Of a stretch of DNA of 64,000 bases, positions 1-12,152 are shown piece after piece. Origin of the DNA: Sycobia sp. Sy_11 (taxonomy: Eukaryota > Arthropoda > Insecta > Hymenoptera > Epichrysomallidae). How positions within the stretch are numbered: position 1 is the stretch's first letter; each line of letters starts with the position of its first letter. A program made the position numbers and the translations under genes. The notes under the pieces were generated by a model, which worked only from the letters and a program-made list of their open reading frames with translations, made no database searches and had not been told where the DNA came from. The DNA lies in contig JACCIC010000353.1 of NCBI GenBank assembly GCA_018907035.1, positions 1 to 64,000 on the forward strand. The letters are read 5' to 3'.

Positions 1-376
1 AAAACAACGTCTCCCAATATTTCAGTATTTTCCTTTCGTGTAAAGAATTTTATATTTAAATTTTTTCTTTTAGATTATCAAATAAATATATGTCTTTGAA
101 TATATAAATCATTTCAATTGCAGAAATAGATACGATTGAAACACTTTGACAATTTTCATTTTCTTTAAGTTTATGTGAAAATTTAATATGAAAGAATAAT
201 AAATTAAATGGAGAAAAGACATGCTAAGACAAAATTTCTCAGGACAGTTTCATTACCATTACAGCACAATAGAATGTGTTAACGTTCAATAATATTTCCG
301 TTCTATTTTCACACGATAGAAATAAAATATTGCAAGAACGACTTGTTTATTTATAAAACGGATTTTCCAGCTATAC

Positions 377-514
377 TTGCAGTGAATTGAATTCCAGATT
401 TGGATTGCTCCGTGCAAATTGACTTAAGGCGAAATATAGATAGGATGGAAATTCTATAAAGTCAACGTAGAATTCCAGCCATTCGCCCGCGAACACTGTC
501 GTTGCATTCGCCAT
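377..514 (-). CDS. Candidate first coding exon, product not recognised
   Basis: On the minus strand a start codon in good context (CAAGATGG) opens a 46-codon frame beginning MANATTVFAGEWLEFYVDF. It runs to a plausible donor, CTGCAA|GTATAG, at a codon boundary. The island is richer in GC than its surroundings. A possible upstream acceptor (actcgtag) lies ten bases before the ATG. No family was recognised, and read without splicing the frame stops two codons later. Confidence 0.25.
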
Positions 515-950
515 CTTGAGCAAACTACGAGTTACCGAGCAACCGCTTAATCTCATGGCATTGTAATCGTATATCACGTTGGCTTAATCAATAACATTTG
601 TTCCTACGACAAATTGAAGATTTTACTTTATTGTGTGACGTAAAGTAATAAATGGATAAGGTATTAATATAATTTAATTGCAGTTATGGATGCGAGGATA
701 ACTTTACTTTTCTATGTGAGATATATTATCTGAGTGTATAAATAAATATATTAATTTATTATATTAATATAATAGATTTTACTAATGGTATGGGAATTGT
801 TTTTTATCGTCTAAGGCAGTATATGCATACAAAGCGAGGAAGATAAATTGTAAATGCACTATATATTTTACCGCGAAAACCAAAAAATTCATGCCAATGT
901 TGCGATATTGAGGTTAGTGTGGCGAGAAATATATCGTGTATTGCTAAAGA

Positions 951-953
<3 letters not shown>

Positions 954-989
<36 letters not shown>
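954..989. repeat. (TA)n microsatellite
   Basis: Uninterrupted TA run of 36 bases in AT-rich DNA. Confidence 0.95.
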
Positions 990-992
<3 letters not shown>

Positions 993-1261
993 TTTATCAA
1001 TATGTAAATCCATGTATTATTTCTATCCGCATCATATGAAAACCAAAGCGCGTAAAACAACCGAATAACTCGAATGGACGTATACAAGTAAATTCAACGT
1101 ATTATTTTTCTAATATGAATGATCAATTACTAGCACGGTAAATCTTATAAGCTTCATTCGTTAAATGGAATGCTCTTTGTTCCTATAACACTGTATAGGC
1201 TCCATTCGTCGTTCGCTAATTTTCACACATTTCGAGCGTTTCCTCTATCTCTACAATACAG

Positions 1262-1263
<2 letters not shown>

Positions 1264-1313
<50 letters not shown>
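1264..1313. repeat. (TA)n microsatellite
   Basis: Uninterrupted TA run of 50 bases at the left edge of the GC-rich block. Confidence 0.95.
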
Positions 1314-1315
<2 letters not shown>

Positions 1316-1521
1316 TGGTAATAGTCCTACGAAGCTTGGCAGGTCGGTAATATCATAGTACATAGCACTCCGGTCTGCTCGATGAAGCGCGCGCTCTCAG
1401 CGACGCCTAAGCGTCGGCCTCGTCAACGGGCCTATACTGCAGAGCTAAAAGGGGGCAGTCGACTGCACACCAGTATACAATAGGCGATGGTAGGAGGATG
1501 GTAGAGAGACATCTACCTGTG

Positions 1522-1524
<3 letters not shown>

Positions 1525-1552
<28 letters not shown>
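1525..1552. repeat. (GA)n microsatellite
   Basis: Pure GA run inside a longer purine-rich segment reaching about 1600. Confidence 0.9.
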
Positions 1553-1559
<7 letters not shown>

Positions 1560-1672
1560 GAAGAGAGAGGGAGGGGAGAGATAGAGAGATAAAGACAGAG
1601 ATAGGTTGGAGAAGCGGATGGAGACTCGAGGGGTGAGCAGCAGCGCCGACATAATCGAGTCTCGCCTGACCC

Positions 1673-1729
1673 ATTAAACCCGTTGAGTCGCGCGAAGCGC
1701 GCCCGTCTCCGCTTCTCGACTCGCGCCAG
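1673..1729. repeat. 57-bp direct repeat, copy 1
   Basis: Identical over 57 bases to 2145-2201, running from attaaaccc to cgcgccag. The match continues with small gaps for another 35-45 bases to cattgaaactagaa. It contains a short GC-rich palindrome around gcgcgcttcgcgcg. On the minus strand both copies keep one frame open, reading LARVEKRRRARFARLNGFN. Confidence 0.95.
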
Positions 1730-2144
1730 CATGTAAAGAGGGCCAACGAGCATTGAAACTAGAAGTCGCCCAACACAACCCCCCACACGCCCACACGCAC
1801 CGCACCCCTCCCAAGCCACTCCGCCATGACGCCCACGCCCCCCACCATAAGCTTGGCCCCCCTCGCGGGCGACAGCTATCGTTCCCCTGGACACCACTTC
1901 ACAACCCCCCCCCCCCATCCCCAACCGCTGCCACGACGAACAGCTCCCTCCCCTAATCACGGCGCGCTCGCACACAACTCCTCGACGAGGCCCAGTCCAC
2001 CACAACCCCGCCCGCCGGATACTAGAGGAGTGTCTCTCCAGCACGCCCCACAGGCACGCCGGAGCCGGCCGCTCGGTCACACATCCCGGTACCAGCTTCT
2101 CCGCCCACCTTACCTGCCCTCCAGCAGACACCTAGCCTCGAGGG

Positions 2145-2201
2145 ATTAAACCCGTTGAGTCGCGCGAAGCGCGCCCGTCTCCGCTTCTCGACTCGCGCCA
2201 G
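2145..2201. repeat. 57-bp direct repeat, copy 2
   Basis: Second copy of the repeat at 1673-1729, 472 bases away. On the minus strand a strong donor-like site (GGCAG|GTAAGG) lies just past it at about 2113. The frame through the repeat is open up to that site, so a small exon here is possible but unproven. Confidence 0.95.
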
Positions 2202-2424
2202 AATGTAAGAGGTGCCAACGATGGTTCTGACATTGAAACTAGAAAGTAGCCGTCGGACGTTTCCTTCGTTGGGCTTTGAAACGTCTCCGGGATTTATGTG
2301 GGGCATGACGGCGAGAATTTTAAGAGTACCCCCCCCTCCCTCTTCGAAGACCGATCACACAAAACTACTCAAATATTTCGAATATACGCCTTCATATGTA
2401 TAGTAAACCTCCGAGTGGGAATGT

Positions 2425-2480
2425 GTATATATATATTATATATATATATAATATATATATATTATATATGTATGTATATA
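2425..2480. repeat. Imperfect (TA)n tract
   Basis: TA repeats broken by extra A or T and by tatgtatg units. Confidence 0.8.
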
Positions 2481-2701
2481 TGCATACATAGAACCGGAAA
2501 AGTGGCCGTACCCTTAGCTTCTTGATAAGCTTCCTGACACCCCCTTCCTTTAAACACCAAGAATAAATTCATTCGAACGACCAAGAAGGCAAAGACACCC
2601 AACGAGGGTCGGGTTGCCGGAGATGGTGGGCGAGGTACTTGAAACTGTCGCGCAACCGGAGCTTATACGCTTGTCGCGGGAAACTTAGAAATATTATATA
2701 C

Positions 2702-2705
<4 letters not shown>

Positions 2706-2742
<37 letters not shown>
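2706..2742. repeat. (TA)n microsatellite
   Basis: Uninterrupted TA run of 37 bases. Confidence 0.95.
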
Positions 2743-2743
<1 letters not shown>

Positions 2744-3206
2744 CTTCATGTGACTCCGTGTGTACGACTATGCCTCCACACCCCCCGGAGGCAACCGCGC
2801 GCCACGCTGGCAAATCGGGGATCCTCTCTGCACGGGACGGCTTCGACGATGGAACATGACACACGCGATGTCGCTTTCTCCTTTTCCCCACGTCATCCTC
2901 GCATTTTAGTGCGGCCGTAAAATCCTCGCAGCCTCTCTGCGACGGTATAGCAGGCACTCCTCTTTCCGCCGACTATACAATGCTTCCTCGCCGTCGCTCG
3001 CCTCCCCCGTACCTACCGTCGATCCACTTTAGCGTGTACGAGCTTCTTTTCACGTCCTCCAGCCCGTCCCAAGAATCCGTTAGTCGGGCGGGCGGCAAGA
3101 TGCCTCCTTAGGTGATGGTGCGTGGCTGCCAGAGAGTAGAGAACTGATGCGACGCCACGTCTCGCGCATCCGCGTGCGTTCCGCATCGTCGACCGCGTCA
3201 ATCCCG

Positions 3207-3210
<4 letters not shown>

Positions 3211-3265
<55 letters not shown>
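3211..3265. repeat. (TA)n microsatellite
   Basis: Uninterrupted TA run of 55 bases within otherwise GC-balanced DNA. Confidence 0.95.
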
Positions 3266-3266
<1 letters not shown>

Positions 3267-3854
3267 TAACGTCCCAAAAGTACGCCGAGAATTTCGCTAA
3301 CGATGTCAGCGAGCGTTGAAAAGCTGATAGGGACACGGGAATACGCATGTGTGTGTGTATGTGCGCAAAGATATAGATAATCGGTTCAAAGGCAGCAACG
3401 TATAATATCAGTCGATGTCGCTCGAGTAGCTCAGGTATCTCGCGAGGAGGAGTCTTTCTTTACAAGAGCAACTACTCCCTTCTTTCGGTTATAATCGCGT
3501 TGGATTCTGAGCTTTTAAACTGGATACCGGTTAGGGAGCGTGGCGCCTAAGCCTATACTGCACATAGAGCAGGAGCTTTAGCCTGGCGTAAGAGTGTGTG
3601 CATGAAAAGACACTCAATTTCATTCAGAATACCGAATCAAGATCGGATAAAGAAATTGAGAAATTTTTTTCATTTTCTGTTTTTTTTTTTTAATGCAATA
3701 TACCGATCCATTGCAGAAAAAGAACAGCGTCACTTGTTTAAGAAGCGAAACTACTGTCAGCCGTGATTATCCCCACGTATTTTTTCACGACAGAAATCGT
3801 TTATAAACTTAAATTTACAAAATTTACTTATGTTTATTTTTAAAAATTATATAC

Positions 3855-3948
3855 CTTAAAATCTGCGTCCGTAGTCATTCTTTTGAAGGATCCAATGATG
3901 TAAAGCGTACCCGTGCCCGTATCGACCATTTTGGCTTGCGTGCTGTAC
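3855..3948 (-). CDS. Candidate internal exon, product not recognised
   Basis: A 94-base island of balanced composition sits in AT-rich DNA. It is bounded on the minus strand by an acceptor (catattgcag) and a donor (AAG|GTATAT). The frame that is open across both sites encodes 31 residues and includes MVDTGTGTLYIIGSF and KRMTTDADFK; it would need two bases from the preceding exon. A second frame, entered in phase 0, ends in DYGRRF and a TAA just before the donor, and an AATAAA follows within about 25 bases. So it could be an internal exon or a last exon. I do not recognise the protein in either frame. Confidence 0.45.
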
Positions 3949-4309
3949 CTGCAATATGAAATTTTGTATTAATTTATTCAATTTGTAAATCAGAGCTTAA
4001 ACATAATACCGTTAATTTTTAAATCAATAAATATAATTAATTGAATATTAATGTATAAAATTTTGAATATTTTTTATTTTTATTTATTAAGTCTTTCAGA
4101 CCGATTTCGGTCCATTTCAGCTTTACATATAATAGATAGATTGAGTAGAAGCAAGCGATAGTACATAGATTGTGTAAGTTAATATGTACATACATACGTG
4201 ATACATATTTTAGTGTTACAATTTTAGTTTTACATTTATCATGTGCTAACTGAGAGTAAAAAAATTAAATTTTTAAATTACAATTGTTGAGAAAACTTAA
4301 AATATATTG

Positions 4310-4314
<5 letters not shown>

Positions 4315-4359
<45 letters not shown>
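4315..4359. repeat. (TA)n microsatellite
   Basis: Uninterrupted TA run of 45 bases. Confidence 0.95.
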
Positions 4360-4365
<6 letters not shown>

Positions 4366-7300
4366 CGAACAAGAGTAAAATACTTTTTAAACCTTTTCTG
4401 CCATAAACCGAAAAGCCAATTTCAACTTTAGCCAGCCCTTTCAGAGGTAGTTTTACTTTCTAGTCCATGATTGCGTATAAGATAACAGAAGGCCAAAAAA
4501 AACACCATAGGATAAGTATTATTTCCAATCGTCTTTCCTCTTATATTATCTCTTTTGGTTCAGAAATTATATTACGGACTGTAAAACACGAGATTATTTC
4601 AGCCATTCGACGGGATCGCGTATTAATCAAAAAATAATTTTTCAGTACTATTTTCACTTTATGCAAAAGTTTGGTTTCCTCGTAATTAGTATCAGCGAGT
4701 CACACGCCGCTTGACATCAATCCTATAATCAGCATTTTAAACATCATTGCCGATTCGCATGTCCAAGTAAACCGAATAGAACAAAAAAATACTTGTTTCG
4801 CGCATCGCATCCCTCGTCTACATACCGATTTGTCTTGGACTCCAATATATATCAATATCCCCCAATGATCTTTAAAACTGCTCGAACAAATTTTTTTGAG
4901 CGTTCAAAGCATGATCAAAGGTACGAAGGCCGAGGACTTCGTGATGGCACTGCTGTTGCTGCCGCCGAGCCTCCTATAGATCTTAAAAGCAGCGCTTAAA
5001 GGCCGCGGTTAAAAGAGCGAAGAGCAGGGCGAGCAGGAAACTGAGTTATATCGCTCGGTTGCCTCCCCGTGCCGCAGATCCTCAGCACGAAGAGTCGGAT
5101 AAGAGGACCAACGACCGCCTTCCTCAGCCGCGCCACCAGCCCGACGAAACGACGGCGGAGCCCCGTCTCTCTAAAAGCCGAGGAAGAACGGGAGGGCACG
5201 CTTCGGCGCCCTACCGCTCGCACGGAGTCGGCTAGGCGGCATTCGCGCTCTGTCGATCTTGCCTTTGAGAAGTTTCGGGAAAGTCGGAGGGTGGGAGAAG
5301 AAAGCAGAAGAACGCGAAAAAGAGCGAATGTATTCGCGCGCGGGGAAACTTTTCACGATGAAGCCGCCGCCCATGTCGCCGGGCACACTCGCGCAATTCT
5401 CTTATAGCGGGCACAGTTGCGGCTCCCCTACTTTTTCAAGGACGGAAACGTAATTCGAAGTTCGAGCTAGGGAGTCCGTTGACGAGATAAGAAAATGTTT
5501 AACCTTCTCCTTTGTGAGCTCGAAATTGGTTCAATTCGTTCTTTAAAGAATAACGAAATTTCGACAATCTGTTCTTCATATTCTACATGTGTACTGATAA
5601 ATATATAGATATATAAGATTCATAAAGTTTATGCTATAAGAGTAAAATAAAATGAATGCTCTATTTACATATACGAAAAATTTATGTCATAAAATACTTT
5701 AATACAAGTAGAAATAAGCAAATTGAAAATTTACAAAAAACTTCATGGCAGATTCTATAATAGATTTCCCTGGTACAATTAGCGAAGGTAAAGAAAAGCT
5801 TACTAAAGTTATTCGTACCAAAATACCCATTATAACGTAATAATGCATTGAAGTCGGCAGCAAGAAAGCAAATTTTAGCCTCCCTCTTTCCCCGCCTTCC
5901 ACCCTTCCTAACGGAAAGACAGTCAGAAAGTGAGACGTAACAGTAATCTGGCAAGATCTTTTGAGGGAGGCTTAGCGGTCGGCCAACCCGCGCCGGCTCG
6001 TTCGTGACCAAAGGGCTTACGCCGAAATCCTCGCGCGCGCACCTCCCGGGGTCATTAAAAGTTTAACCGGCTCCGGGAATTATTTAAATTCCTGCCGGAT
6101 GATGCGTTACGCGCGCGTGCGCACTTCCGCTACCCCTGCGGCCTCCGCCACTGTGGCAGGGAGGAACACAAAGGGCGCCGAGTCGCGACAGCGACGTTCC
6201 CTCTACCGCGTCGTCGTCGCTCATTCCACGCCCGAGCGATCGGTCTAATGGCTTCGCGCCGATAAGTCGAGTGCTACCATCCTATACATATATATATATC
6301 CGAGATCTAAAGTTCTGGGATCTGACATCGGAAGTATTAATCGGAAGTGGGAGCGGATTAGGTTTTCCGAAGTTTCTACGTTGAAAAGGCAATTTTTTGT
6401 GGTTAAAAAGTTCTTATATTGATTATTAGTATCATATAAACAAAAATATTATATGCTAAAATATTTGTCTACTAAATTTAGATTGCATCTAGTTTCAAAT
6501 TATAATTAAAAAAAATATTTTTATTTCAACCTAGGGTTCGATAGACTTTTGCCCCTTCTTTTTGCTCTATCCATAGTAATTTGGAATACACTCTCATAAA
6601 AAAGTTAAAACAGCATCACTTATAGTGTTGTAGTGTTTCTTGAATTAGGTACTATCGATATATAAAATAAGAGAAAAATAACAAGAACCAATCAATAAGA
6701 AAAAATTTTTTGTTGGATTCTTTCAATAAAATCAAACTTCTATAAACATAGCAATGAGAGAATATTGAATATGGCTGTCGATTTTGGACCAATTTTAGCA
6801 ACGTGACTCTTTTTACCTTCGCTATTTTCCGAGTAATTTTTTTTAATAAAAATGTCATGCTGTGAATTCAGAACTGAGAATATCGTTGATGGTTCAAAAA
6901 AATCAAACAATACAACCATTTATACACGAAATCTACAATTCGAAAAATTGTATATGTTGAAAATTCGTTCCTCGAACTTTACTGAGCTCATTTCGGATGC
7001 AATGATAATCACGTCATTCAATCTGGACTGAATTCGCCACGCATTTCTGATAAGACCAAAAGGATGATAAAAGGTTGTAAAAATCGTAAGCTCAGGTCCT
7101 TTTTTGTTGTTCGGATAAGGCATAATGTTGTTAGGATAGTGTCATTAGGATAAGGCATTCCATATACTTTTAAAGGCTTGGATTGGAACACCGACGGAAA
7201 TATGCTTATTTTCATCGAGCAACCATTAAATAAGAATAATTAAGCATAGTTCGAAACTAATATTTGGATTGATTTGCATTATTATTTTATAATAAATGGC

Positions 7301-9850
7301 AAAGTACAATCAAACTCAGAACAATGTAAGCCGAAATAAGAAGTCGGCACCCCAATAATTTAACGCTCTAGATAAGCCTAAACACACTTCACCCCCTGCT
7401 CTCTATAAACAAAGTATATATGCATCTTCATTATCGCCTAGTTTCTTCATTATCCCCACAAGTCTCCTATAACAACCGTTACACCATTTTTACCCCCTCT
7501 CCCGCCCGCCGCCGCACCTCTGACCACTTAATTTCGTCACCCCTCTCCCTCCTCTCGCTTCGCCGAGGCTGACCGAGGCACGCGTAGCCGCAGTCAACCT
7601 GGCCACCGCACGGAGGCGTAAAACGAGCCTCGCGTCCGCGGGGTTTCATTAAAATTGCCCTGTGCCCCCTCTTCACAACCACCACCCCCCCCCCAGGCTG
7701 ATGTTCACGCGCGTGGCTCTTGCCGCGAAAATTAATCCCCGCGGGCCCGTCGTGCGTCGGCGGACGCAACAACGGGCTCTTTAAACACCGAGGATCGGCG
7801 TTGAAAATAATAAAAGCTAATCGCAGCTCTCGGCGCTGCGCAGTTGCGCCGCTCGAGCTCGAACGAGAGCCCCAGTAGCCGAATGAACTATGTATGTATA
7901 TACATATATATATATACAGTAGAGTCAGAGGAGTTCCGTGAGCGAGCGAGGAAGAGAAGCCTCCCTGCTTCGCGCGACTTCGTCCGATGGAGTAGGGAAA
8001 AACTTTTGCGACGTTTTTAATTAAACGAGAAAGAGCGAGAGCGGGACCGCGCGAGAGAGAAAGGAAATATTTTCCGTGTTCCGCAACGATGATCGCGTAA
8101 AATGTTTTTCAAAACTTTTTTCCCCAACCCCCACCTCTCCATCCTCGTTCACTCGTCGGATCCCATTCTATCTCTTCTTTTCGAACTACTACTATACATT
8201 GGCGCGACTCCGCGGGGCGCGCGTGCGCGCGCGCGACTCGCTCAATAGGAGCGACGGCCGCAACGATTCTCTTTTGCGAATTTAGGAAAACAGACTGCGT
8301 AATTGCACTCCCCTGGCTCTTTGCTCGCTCGCTGGACTCCGTCCGCTTTTTTCCCCGTCGTCACTGTCGTTCGTATATCCCTCGTTTTCTCTTTTTCTTT
8401 CTCGAATTTCAATTAAATGCACTTCCTATCCTGTCCGTGACCCCCGGCGACGGGGAGCGAGGTTGCGGGCTTTTTTTCAGTCATCCAGTCACCTGCGCTT
8501 ACGCGGAGTAGAGTGCAGAGTATTTTCTTTATTATTTCTTTTCACCAAAAATAGAATGGGAAGGGAAACTTAGTCTAGAGTGTAAGTGTTGTACTGTTAT
8601 ATTCCTTCAAGCTTCGTGAGTGCAGAATATAACAAACGGAAATTCTGTTTAATTTTAGTTCGAACCACTTTTCATTCTCTCGTTATGCTTCTATGCAGAG
8701 GCTCAGTTCACCCAAGGCCATTCCATTTAAAACTCACTTTTTACGCTTCGATGGTTTCAACCGTAATTCAACTGCACAAAGTGCATTGAGTCCAAATGAA
8801 ATTGTTCGTTTCTTTTTTTTTTATTGCGACACTGCGTTTGATTAAAATACTCAAGAGAACAGGGCCTGTACACTTGTTTATATAGCTATTGAAAAGATTA
8901 ACAAAAACTTGTAGACCGAATCAGACTTCTATCTTGTACCAATTAATATAAATCTCTAAGAAAATGACCTTTGATGAAGAAAATTAATTGTATCGTAAAT
9001 GAAATCTGAGGCAGCTATAACGGATTTAGAAGAAGTGCACATAAAAATTTCGCTGCTTTATACGGAAGATGTCAATTTTTATAAAAAATGCATGCTTCAA
9101 ACGAGCTTTTGACCAATTTCAATGGAAACTCGAATGATGTAAAGAGCAAGTTTCGTATTCTTCCAACTGTCCATCAGGATACGTCGACGAGAGATAATAA
9201 TGGTAAACTAATTCGCATCAGAAAGTTGATGAAGTTGTTTTATTAGAACAGTAGTAGTTCAATATTTTTTACACATGTTTCTTTTTATTAGATGCAAGAA
9301 TTGTAAATATATGAATGCATACGATAAAATATTATTTTATATAAACTATGAAATACGAGTAACTGCTTCATATCTAGTGACGGACCTACTCGTAAAGAAA
9401 TAATCCTATATTATTGTCAAAGAAAATATAATAGAAAAATACACCAAATGGGACTATGATTGTGTATTAAATTGCTCGGGACGGATAGAGTCTATTTTAC
9501 TCAATAACTCCATCTCAGACAATTACAGAAGCCACATTGATAGCTCGCAATGAATAATAACCATGAAGCTAGAATTCCAAAAGAAGAGTATAATGTTATC
9601 ATGCAAACATTTACTGTAAATAACTTGATCGGTATATATTGGAACAGCCAGTTCGTTCAACGTCTGCAACGTCCCCATCCCCCTCAACCACCGTGAATCC
9701 AACTGAAACTCACGAATATTATTGACCGACCGCTTACAAATTTTACCGTGCATGATTTTCGTATGGTCAAAAATCTCCCGCCTTCAACAATCTTCCTCTT
9801 CATTGTGCACTTTCATCCAAGAGGATCAAATTAAAAAGCGAGGAAAATAT
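4360..9850. other. Non-coding stretch
   Basis: AT-rich DNA with GC-rich patches at 4920-5450, 5880-6250, 7480-7880 and 8080-8470. These patches could be regulatory, but I see no splice-bounded frame or conserved domain in them. A small direct repeat containing ggataaggcat lies at about 7114-7160. Confidence 0.5.

Positions 9851-9852
<2 letters not shown>

Positions 9853-9902
<50 letters not shown>
9853..9902. repeat. (TA)n microsatellite
   Basis: Uninterrupted TA run of 50 bases; a GC-rich block begins directly to its right. Confidence 0.95.
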
Positions 9903-9911
<9 letters not shown>

Positions 9912-10984
9912 GATACACACAGAGACACAAAAAACATATCCACAGCCGGACGTGCGCATACGCAAGATCCATCGGAGGGGAGGCGAATCAAACGGAATGT
10001 AGGAAAATCCCCCGGGGCGAGGGTTGCGGACGGGGCCTCTATCGCGGCAATTCGCAATCGCCTTCGGTCGAGATACGCCACAAAGGACGGGGAGAACCCC
10101 GTTTCCCCGCATCTCCTCCGTGACGGCGATCCACGGATGACTTCTGCGACACAGAGACGGTCGGACGATCGTGGGGGAGGCGGGGGAAGAGGGGGGGTAG
10201 CATCGAAGTCGCTTTGGCCCGAGGCGCGGAGCTGAGTACCTGCGCTTTGAATACATTCGCTCGCACATCTATCTTTCGCTCGAGAGCGCGCCGGCGTCGC
10301 GCAAGAAGAAGCGACGCTTTTACGGTCAGCCGAGGGAGGTGTGTACGCGGTCTGTGCTCGGACCACACATCGGGAATCCCTGGCGTCGCTGCTGCTGCAA
10401 ACGAACGCGTGCGTGGCCCTCGGGACCTCGCGCCAATCTCTTCCGCGTTCCCCAGCCCTCATCCTAGTCTGTTTGTCGGCGTGGAGAGCGATGCGCGGGG
10501 ACCCATTCCATCCGTGAAAGAGAGAAATCTGTAGTTGGATTATTATTACTATTTTTCCTTGAATTAGCCCGTGCGACACGCACAGTTCATTCACGTTCCA
10601 TTCTTGTGGCTTCAATTTCTTTTTTTTGTTTTTTTTTTTTTAAGTAAAAATTTTAAAAATAATTTTAGTGCTTTTGTACAAATGTTCACGCAGCTACTGC
10701 TGCTGCGTGCGCATAGAAGCTGTTATGATGATAGGGGAATTTTCGGTTGGATGGAATTATTTCTTATTTCAGGTCGTCTGATTTTCGACTTTTATAATAT
10801 GCTTGGCCCATAGACACCACATTTTTTCGACGGACAAAAAATTACCTAGAATTATAATATTCAAGTAAATATGTATTGTATAGTAGAAAATGTTATTTTT
10901 TAATTACCTGTTAATATTAATTCTATTAATTTTATTCATTCATATTATTTCTTTAATTACTTTATATGAAATATTTATATAAAC

Positions 10985-11028
<44 letters not shown>

Positions 11029-11200
11029 CTTTAGAGTTTTGTCAAAAGATGACGTCACCAGCGGATCACGAGTGAATATGTCAGGTCTCGTGTTTTAGAT
11101 TTGTAGGTTGTTTTCACAACCTTGCAGCATTATATTTGAGCATTTCTGCCGGTGTCCTTGATTTTATCGAGCAAAATCATGGCAAGTTGCTAGTCAAATA
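9903..11200. other. GC-rich patch followed by AT-rich DNA
   Basis: From about 9940 to 10510 the DNA is CpG-rich; several frames are open on both strands but none looks like a protein. The rest is AT-rich with a TA microsatellite. Confidence 0.5.
10990..11027. repeat. (TA)n microsatellite
   Basis: Uninterrupted TA run of 38 bases, 170 bases left of the mariner relic. Confidence 0.95.
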
Positions 11201-11665
11201 AACGTCATTTGCGGGAGGCACTGTTTCTATTCTTGAATACGAGTAAAACTGAGACTTAGATCTATCATTTCCTTTCTATCATTTCCTTTCGAAAATTTCT
11301 GGGACAGAATGTATTGCTGAATCGACGTGCTGCAGCGGTTCATGCAGTTCAAAAGTGGAGATTTTGAATGAATCGGTCCGAAAAGCCGAAAAGCTGTAAA
11401 GACTAAGAATTAGACGATTTGCTGCATGAGGATCCGTGTCAGATTCAAGAAGAACTTGCTGCATAATTGGGTGTCGCGTAACAAGCTGTTTCTCTGCGCC
11501 TAAAAGCATTGGGAAGGTTAAAAACCGAAAACCATTCAAAAGTTTGGAAACTCGGTACGGTGCGAATCGAATCCGAGAGAGGTCGAACGGCGATCTTGCA
11601 TGTCCGAGAATGCTTTTACGGGAATGCGCTTCAGTTCGGTAGAGGGAATCAAAAATTAGCTCGAT
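11200..11665 (+). pseudogene. Decayed mariner transposase, N-terminal half
   Basis: Pieced together over three frames, the translation follows the DNA-binding half of a mariner transposase. Readable pieces are LREALFLFLNTSKTE, CCQRFMQFKSGDFE, HEDPCQIQEELAA, QAVSLRLKALGKVK and VERRSCMSE. Stops and frameshifts separate them. The catalytic DD34D half is absent, and I see no clear terminal inverted repeats, so the copy is dead and truncated. The identification rests on known mariner sequence patterns such as QEELA-x-LGV-x-QAVS-x-RL. Confidence 0.7.
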
Positions 11666-11789
11666 ACATTCTTGGGCTCATAAATTGTCCAGAATTCACA
11701 AACTGTCAGAACGATACTTTGAATTAAGGATATATAACAATGTTTTCATAATAAATCATCACATTCTGAAAACTTGTACAAACAATATA

Positions 11790-12152
11790 TAAAATTTTAC
11801 TTTTATTTCATGAAATAGCATTTTTTATTTCCATTTGTTCCTTTTTGATAAGACTATCATTAGCCATAATTTAAAATGTATATGATAATAGTTCAAAATA
11901 TGAATTACTCTCTAATTTGTAAAAAGATATATTTCAATTTAAAAATTTTTAATATATATTTTTTCAAATATTGTAATTTTTAATATATTTTTAATTTAAT
12001 TTATTTCTAATATAGTTTTTAATAAATTAGAAAGTAGTTAACATTTTAAACTATTATCAAATATATTTTAAATTATGGCTGATGGTAGTCTTATCGAAAA
12101 AGAACAAATGAAAATAAAAAAATACTGTTTTGAAAAATACAAGCAAAATTTC
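11790..12152. repeat. Long imperfect palindrome, probable MITE or fold-back element
   Basis: Arms at 11790-11919 and 12024-12152 are inverted copies of each other. Over the best 64 bases I count nine mismatches, about 86 percent identity. The arms share landmarks such as ccataatttaaaat, gataagact and gataatagtt, and a loop of about 104 AT-rich bases separates them. There is no open frame. It lies directly after the mariner relic, so it may be a non-autonomous element or a rearranged end. A transcript would fold into a long hairpin. Confidence 0.75.

Larger units (their letters stand above)
1370..2160. other. C-rich, strand-asymmetric block
   Basis: The right half of the plus strand (about 1770-2030) is rich in C and poor in G, with an eight-base or longer C run near 1910. 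The left half is GA-rich. It carries copy 1 of the direct repeat and no convincing gene. Long frames here arise from low stop density in C-rich sequence. Confidence 0.6.

Noticed and set aside
1445..2131. 228-codon frame on the minus strand
   Set aside because: Its C-terminal part is a GA microsatellite read as Ser-Leu, and the rest is Gly/Arg-rich translation of C-rich DNA.
3017..3130. Possible minus-strand exon with donor CGACG|GTAGGT
   Set aside because: The phase does not fit the nearby exon candidate at 3855-3948, and the protein is Arg/His-rich without similarity. Kept out for lack of support.
9800..10615. 271-codon frame on the minus strand
   Set aside because: It runs through a (TA)n array read as Tyr-Ile and a CpG-rich patch with few stops. 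There is no domain, and the overlapping frames are just as open.
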